From Lachnospiraceae bacterium (lineage in GTDB: Bacteria > Bacillota > Clostridia > Lachnospirales > Lachnospiraceae), in the NCBI GenBank assembly GCA_024695225.1, contig JAILIO010000184.1, positions 1 to 15,421 of the forward strand: a DNA stretch of 15,421 nt. Reading direction: 5' to 3'. A program made the translations under genes and the position numbers. The first letter of the stretch is position 1, and each line of letters starts with the position of its first letter. Of the stretch, positions 14,482 to 15,421 are shown one piece after another. Under the pieces are notes generated by a model. It worked only from the letters and a program-made list of their open reading frames with translations. It had not been told where the DNA came from and searched no databases.

Positions 14482-14509
14482 TTGCATATATTATTTTACA
14501 TATTATAAT
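14482..14509 (+). promoter_or_regulatory. Promoter of the SDR reductase gene
   Basis: TTGCAT (14482-14487) is followed after 16 bases by a perfect TATAAT (14504-14509) in AT-rich sequence. GGAGGGG (14531-14537) precedes the ATG at 14541. The leader would be about 25 bases. Confidence 0.75.
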
Positions 14510-14540
14510 ATGTATAGTTTTTATTTATCGGGAGGGGATC

Positions 14541-15260
14541 ATGTCAGGTTATGCACTTGTTACAGGCGCATCCCGCGGTATAGGCAAAGCGATAGCGGAA
14601 GCGCTGGCAGGAGAAGGATACAATCTGTACCTGACCTGTCTGAATTCAGAAGACACCTTAAGGGAGTACAGTCTGTATCTCTCTGAAAAATACGGCGTCA
14701 TCGCAAGCCCATCCATCTGCGACATGGGGGACTATAAGGCAGTGGAAAAGCTGTTTTCCGGCATCAATTCACTGGATATCCTTGTGAACAATGCGGGGGT
14801 CTCCCATTTCGGTCTGATGTCCGATACCACCCCGGAAGAATGGGACATGATAATAAGAACAAACCTGAGTTCCGTTTTCTACGCCTCCCGGCTCGCCGTT
14901 CCCCTTATGCTCAGAAAAGGAAAGGGTTCCATTGTAAATATCTCCTCTGTGTGGGGAGAGCACGGCTCTTCGATGGAGACAGCCTACTCCGCCTCAAAGG
15001 GCGGCGTGAACGCCTTTACAAAAGCCCTGGCCAGGGAACTTGCCCCCTCAGGTATCAGAGTGAATGCCCTGTCACTGGGAATGATGGACACCGATATGAA
15101 CCGCCATTTCTCAAAGGAAGAAATAGAAGACATCACAGAACAGATACCCTCAGGCCGAATGGGCACCCCAAAAGAAGCTGCAGAGGCGGTCATTTCCATA
15201 ATAAAAGCCCCGTCCTACCTGACGGGGCAGATCATAACTCTCGACGGCGGGTGGTGCTGA
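14541..15260 (+). CDS. SDR oxidoreductase, YmfI-like (candidate EF-P 5-aminopentanone reductase)
   Basis: The protein is a 239-residue cytoplasmic classical short-chain dehydrogenase of FabG type. The cofactor loop TGASRGIG is at residues 8-15, NNAG at 83-86, and the catalytic tetrad is Asn108, Ser136, Tyr149 and Lys153 (YSASK). Arg12 in the cofactor loop suggests NADPH. Beyond the FabG pattern, several stretches match what I remember of Bacillus subtilis YmfI, which reduces 5-aminopentanone on elongation factor P: SHFGL (88-92), SSVWGEHGSS (135-144), ELAPSGIRVNA (166-176) and the C-terminal TGQIITLDGGWC. No efp gene is in this window, so the substrate is inference and plain 3-oxoacyl-ACP reductase activity remains possible. 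The gene has its own promoter and no partner in view. Confidence 0.85.
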   Translation: MSGYALVTGASRGIGKAIAEALAGEGYNLYLTCLNSEDTLREYSLYLSEKYGVIASPSICDMGDYKAVEKLFSGINSLDILVNNAGVSHFGLMSDTTPEEWDMIIRTNLSSVFYASRLAVPLMLRKGKGSIVNISSVWGEHGSSMETAYSASKGGVNAFTKALARELAPSGIRVNALSLGMMDTDMNRHFSKEEIEDITEQIPSGRMGTPKEAAEAVISIIKAPSYLTGQIITLDGGWC

Positions 15261-15298
15261 GAATGCGGGTTTTCTCCACCGGGGAACATCAAAGGCTT

Positions 15299-15345
15299 TT
15301 AGCTTTTGGCTGATGGTTTATGGTTGATGGCTGTTGGCTGTTTTA
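15299..15345. repeat. Degenerate TGGCTG/ATGGT simple repeat
   Basis: After the SDR stop, 15306-15341 consists of overlapping TGGCTG, ATGGTT and TTGATGG words in irregular order. It looks like an imperfect minisatellite between genes. The remaining 15346-15421 holds no gene I can support; short open frames on both strands run off the edge. Confidence 0.5.
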
Positions 15346-15421
15346 TACCTGCATGCGTTACGACGGTTATCCGGAGATCGTCAGCAAAGTCCCCACATTT
15401 CACTTCCCGGTGAGGGTCTCT

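Noticed and set aside
14206..14487. A 93-residue minus-strand open frame in the nlpC-SDR spacer
   Set aside because: It runs across a rightward terminator and the GC-rich repeat block, has no ribosome site before its ATG, and its composition (many Arg, Gly, Pro) is that of translated GC-rich noncoding DNA.
15299..15421. Short open frames running off the right edge on both strands (minus from the edge to 15299; plus from ATG 15353)
   Set aside because: Each has at most about 40 codons, no ribosome site is visible for the plus frame, and the minus frame ends in the simple repeat. Neither can be judged without sequence beyond the edge.

Overview
The window reads as chromosomal DNA of a Gram-positive anaerobe of the Clostridia, most likely a Lachnospiraceae member. 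The reasons are a mid-range GC content with AT-rich promoters, strong GGAGG ribosome sites, sigma-A type promoters, lipoproteins with Ala/Ser/Glu-rich stalks behind the lipid-anchoring Cys, a long-form hibernation factor, a clostridial-type iron alcohol dehydrogenase and an SH3b-NlpC/P60 wall hydrolase. No phage, IS element, CRISPR array, rRNA or tRNA was seen. The family assignment is inference from protein style, not from a marker gene.

Left part (1-7562), mainly plus strand. The edge cuts a minus-strand gene after 13 codons; it looks like the start of an AAA+ ATP-binding protein (DUF4143/AAA_14 type). Its promoter is bracketed by two identical perfect 14-bp palindromes 63 bp apart. Then come an alpha/beta hydrolase, a DUF3160 lipoprotein followed by a small lipoprotein (probable two-gene operon), a 36-bp tandem repeat array, and a 1060-residue secreted protein built of Ig-like modules. 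The N-terminal stalk of that protein is itself a 36-bp (12-residue) tandem repeat.

Middle part (7563-11858), minus strand. Reading right to left: an iron-containing alcohol dehydrogenase, a hairpin-rich intergenic stretch, hpf, and an oligopeptide-type solute-binding lipoprotein 30 bp downstream of hpf that ends at a clear terminator. The leader of hpf can form a hairpin whose loop pairs with downstream sequence (a pseudoknot), making it a candidate structured RNA. A second structured segment lies between the big secreted protein and the solute-binding protein.

Right part (11859-15421). A 680-bp spacer holds a remnant of a glycosyltransferase C-terminus and an AT-rich repeat zone. Next is a minus-strand SH3-SH3-NlpC/P60 hydrolase with a near-consensus promoter and three ATTTGTAACA iterons at and just after its transcription start. 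The spacer beyond it contains a plus-strand terminator that ends no protein gene, preceded by competing inverted repeats, so a small RNA is possible. Last is an SDR reductase resembling YmfI, the EF-P 5-aminopentanone reductase.

Most of the identifiable proteins act at the cell surface: two or three lipoproteins, a modular secreted protein, a wall hydrolase and a peptide-binding lipoprotein. The strongest leads for undescribed biology are regulatory or RNA-level: the twin palindromes, the nlpC iterons, the orphan terminator transcript and the hpf leader. I did not find a convincing new multi-gene system.
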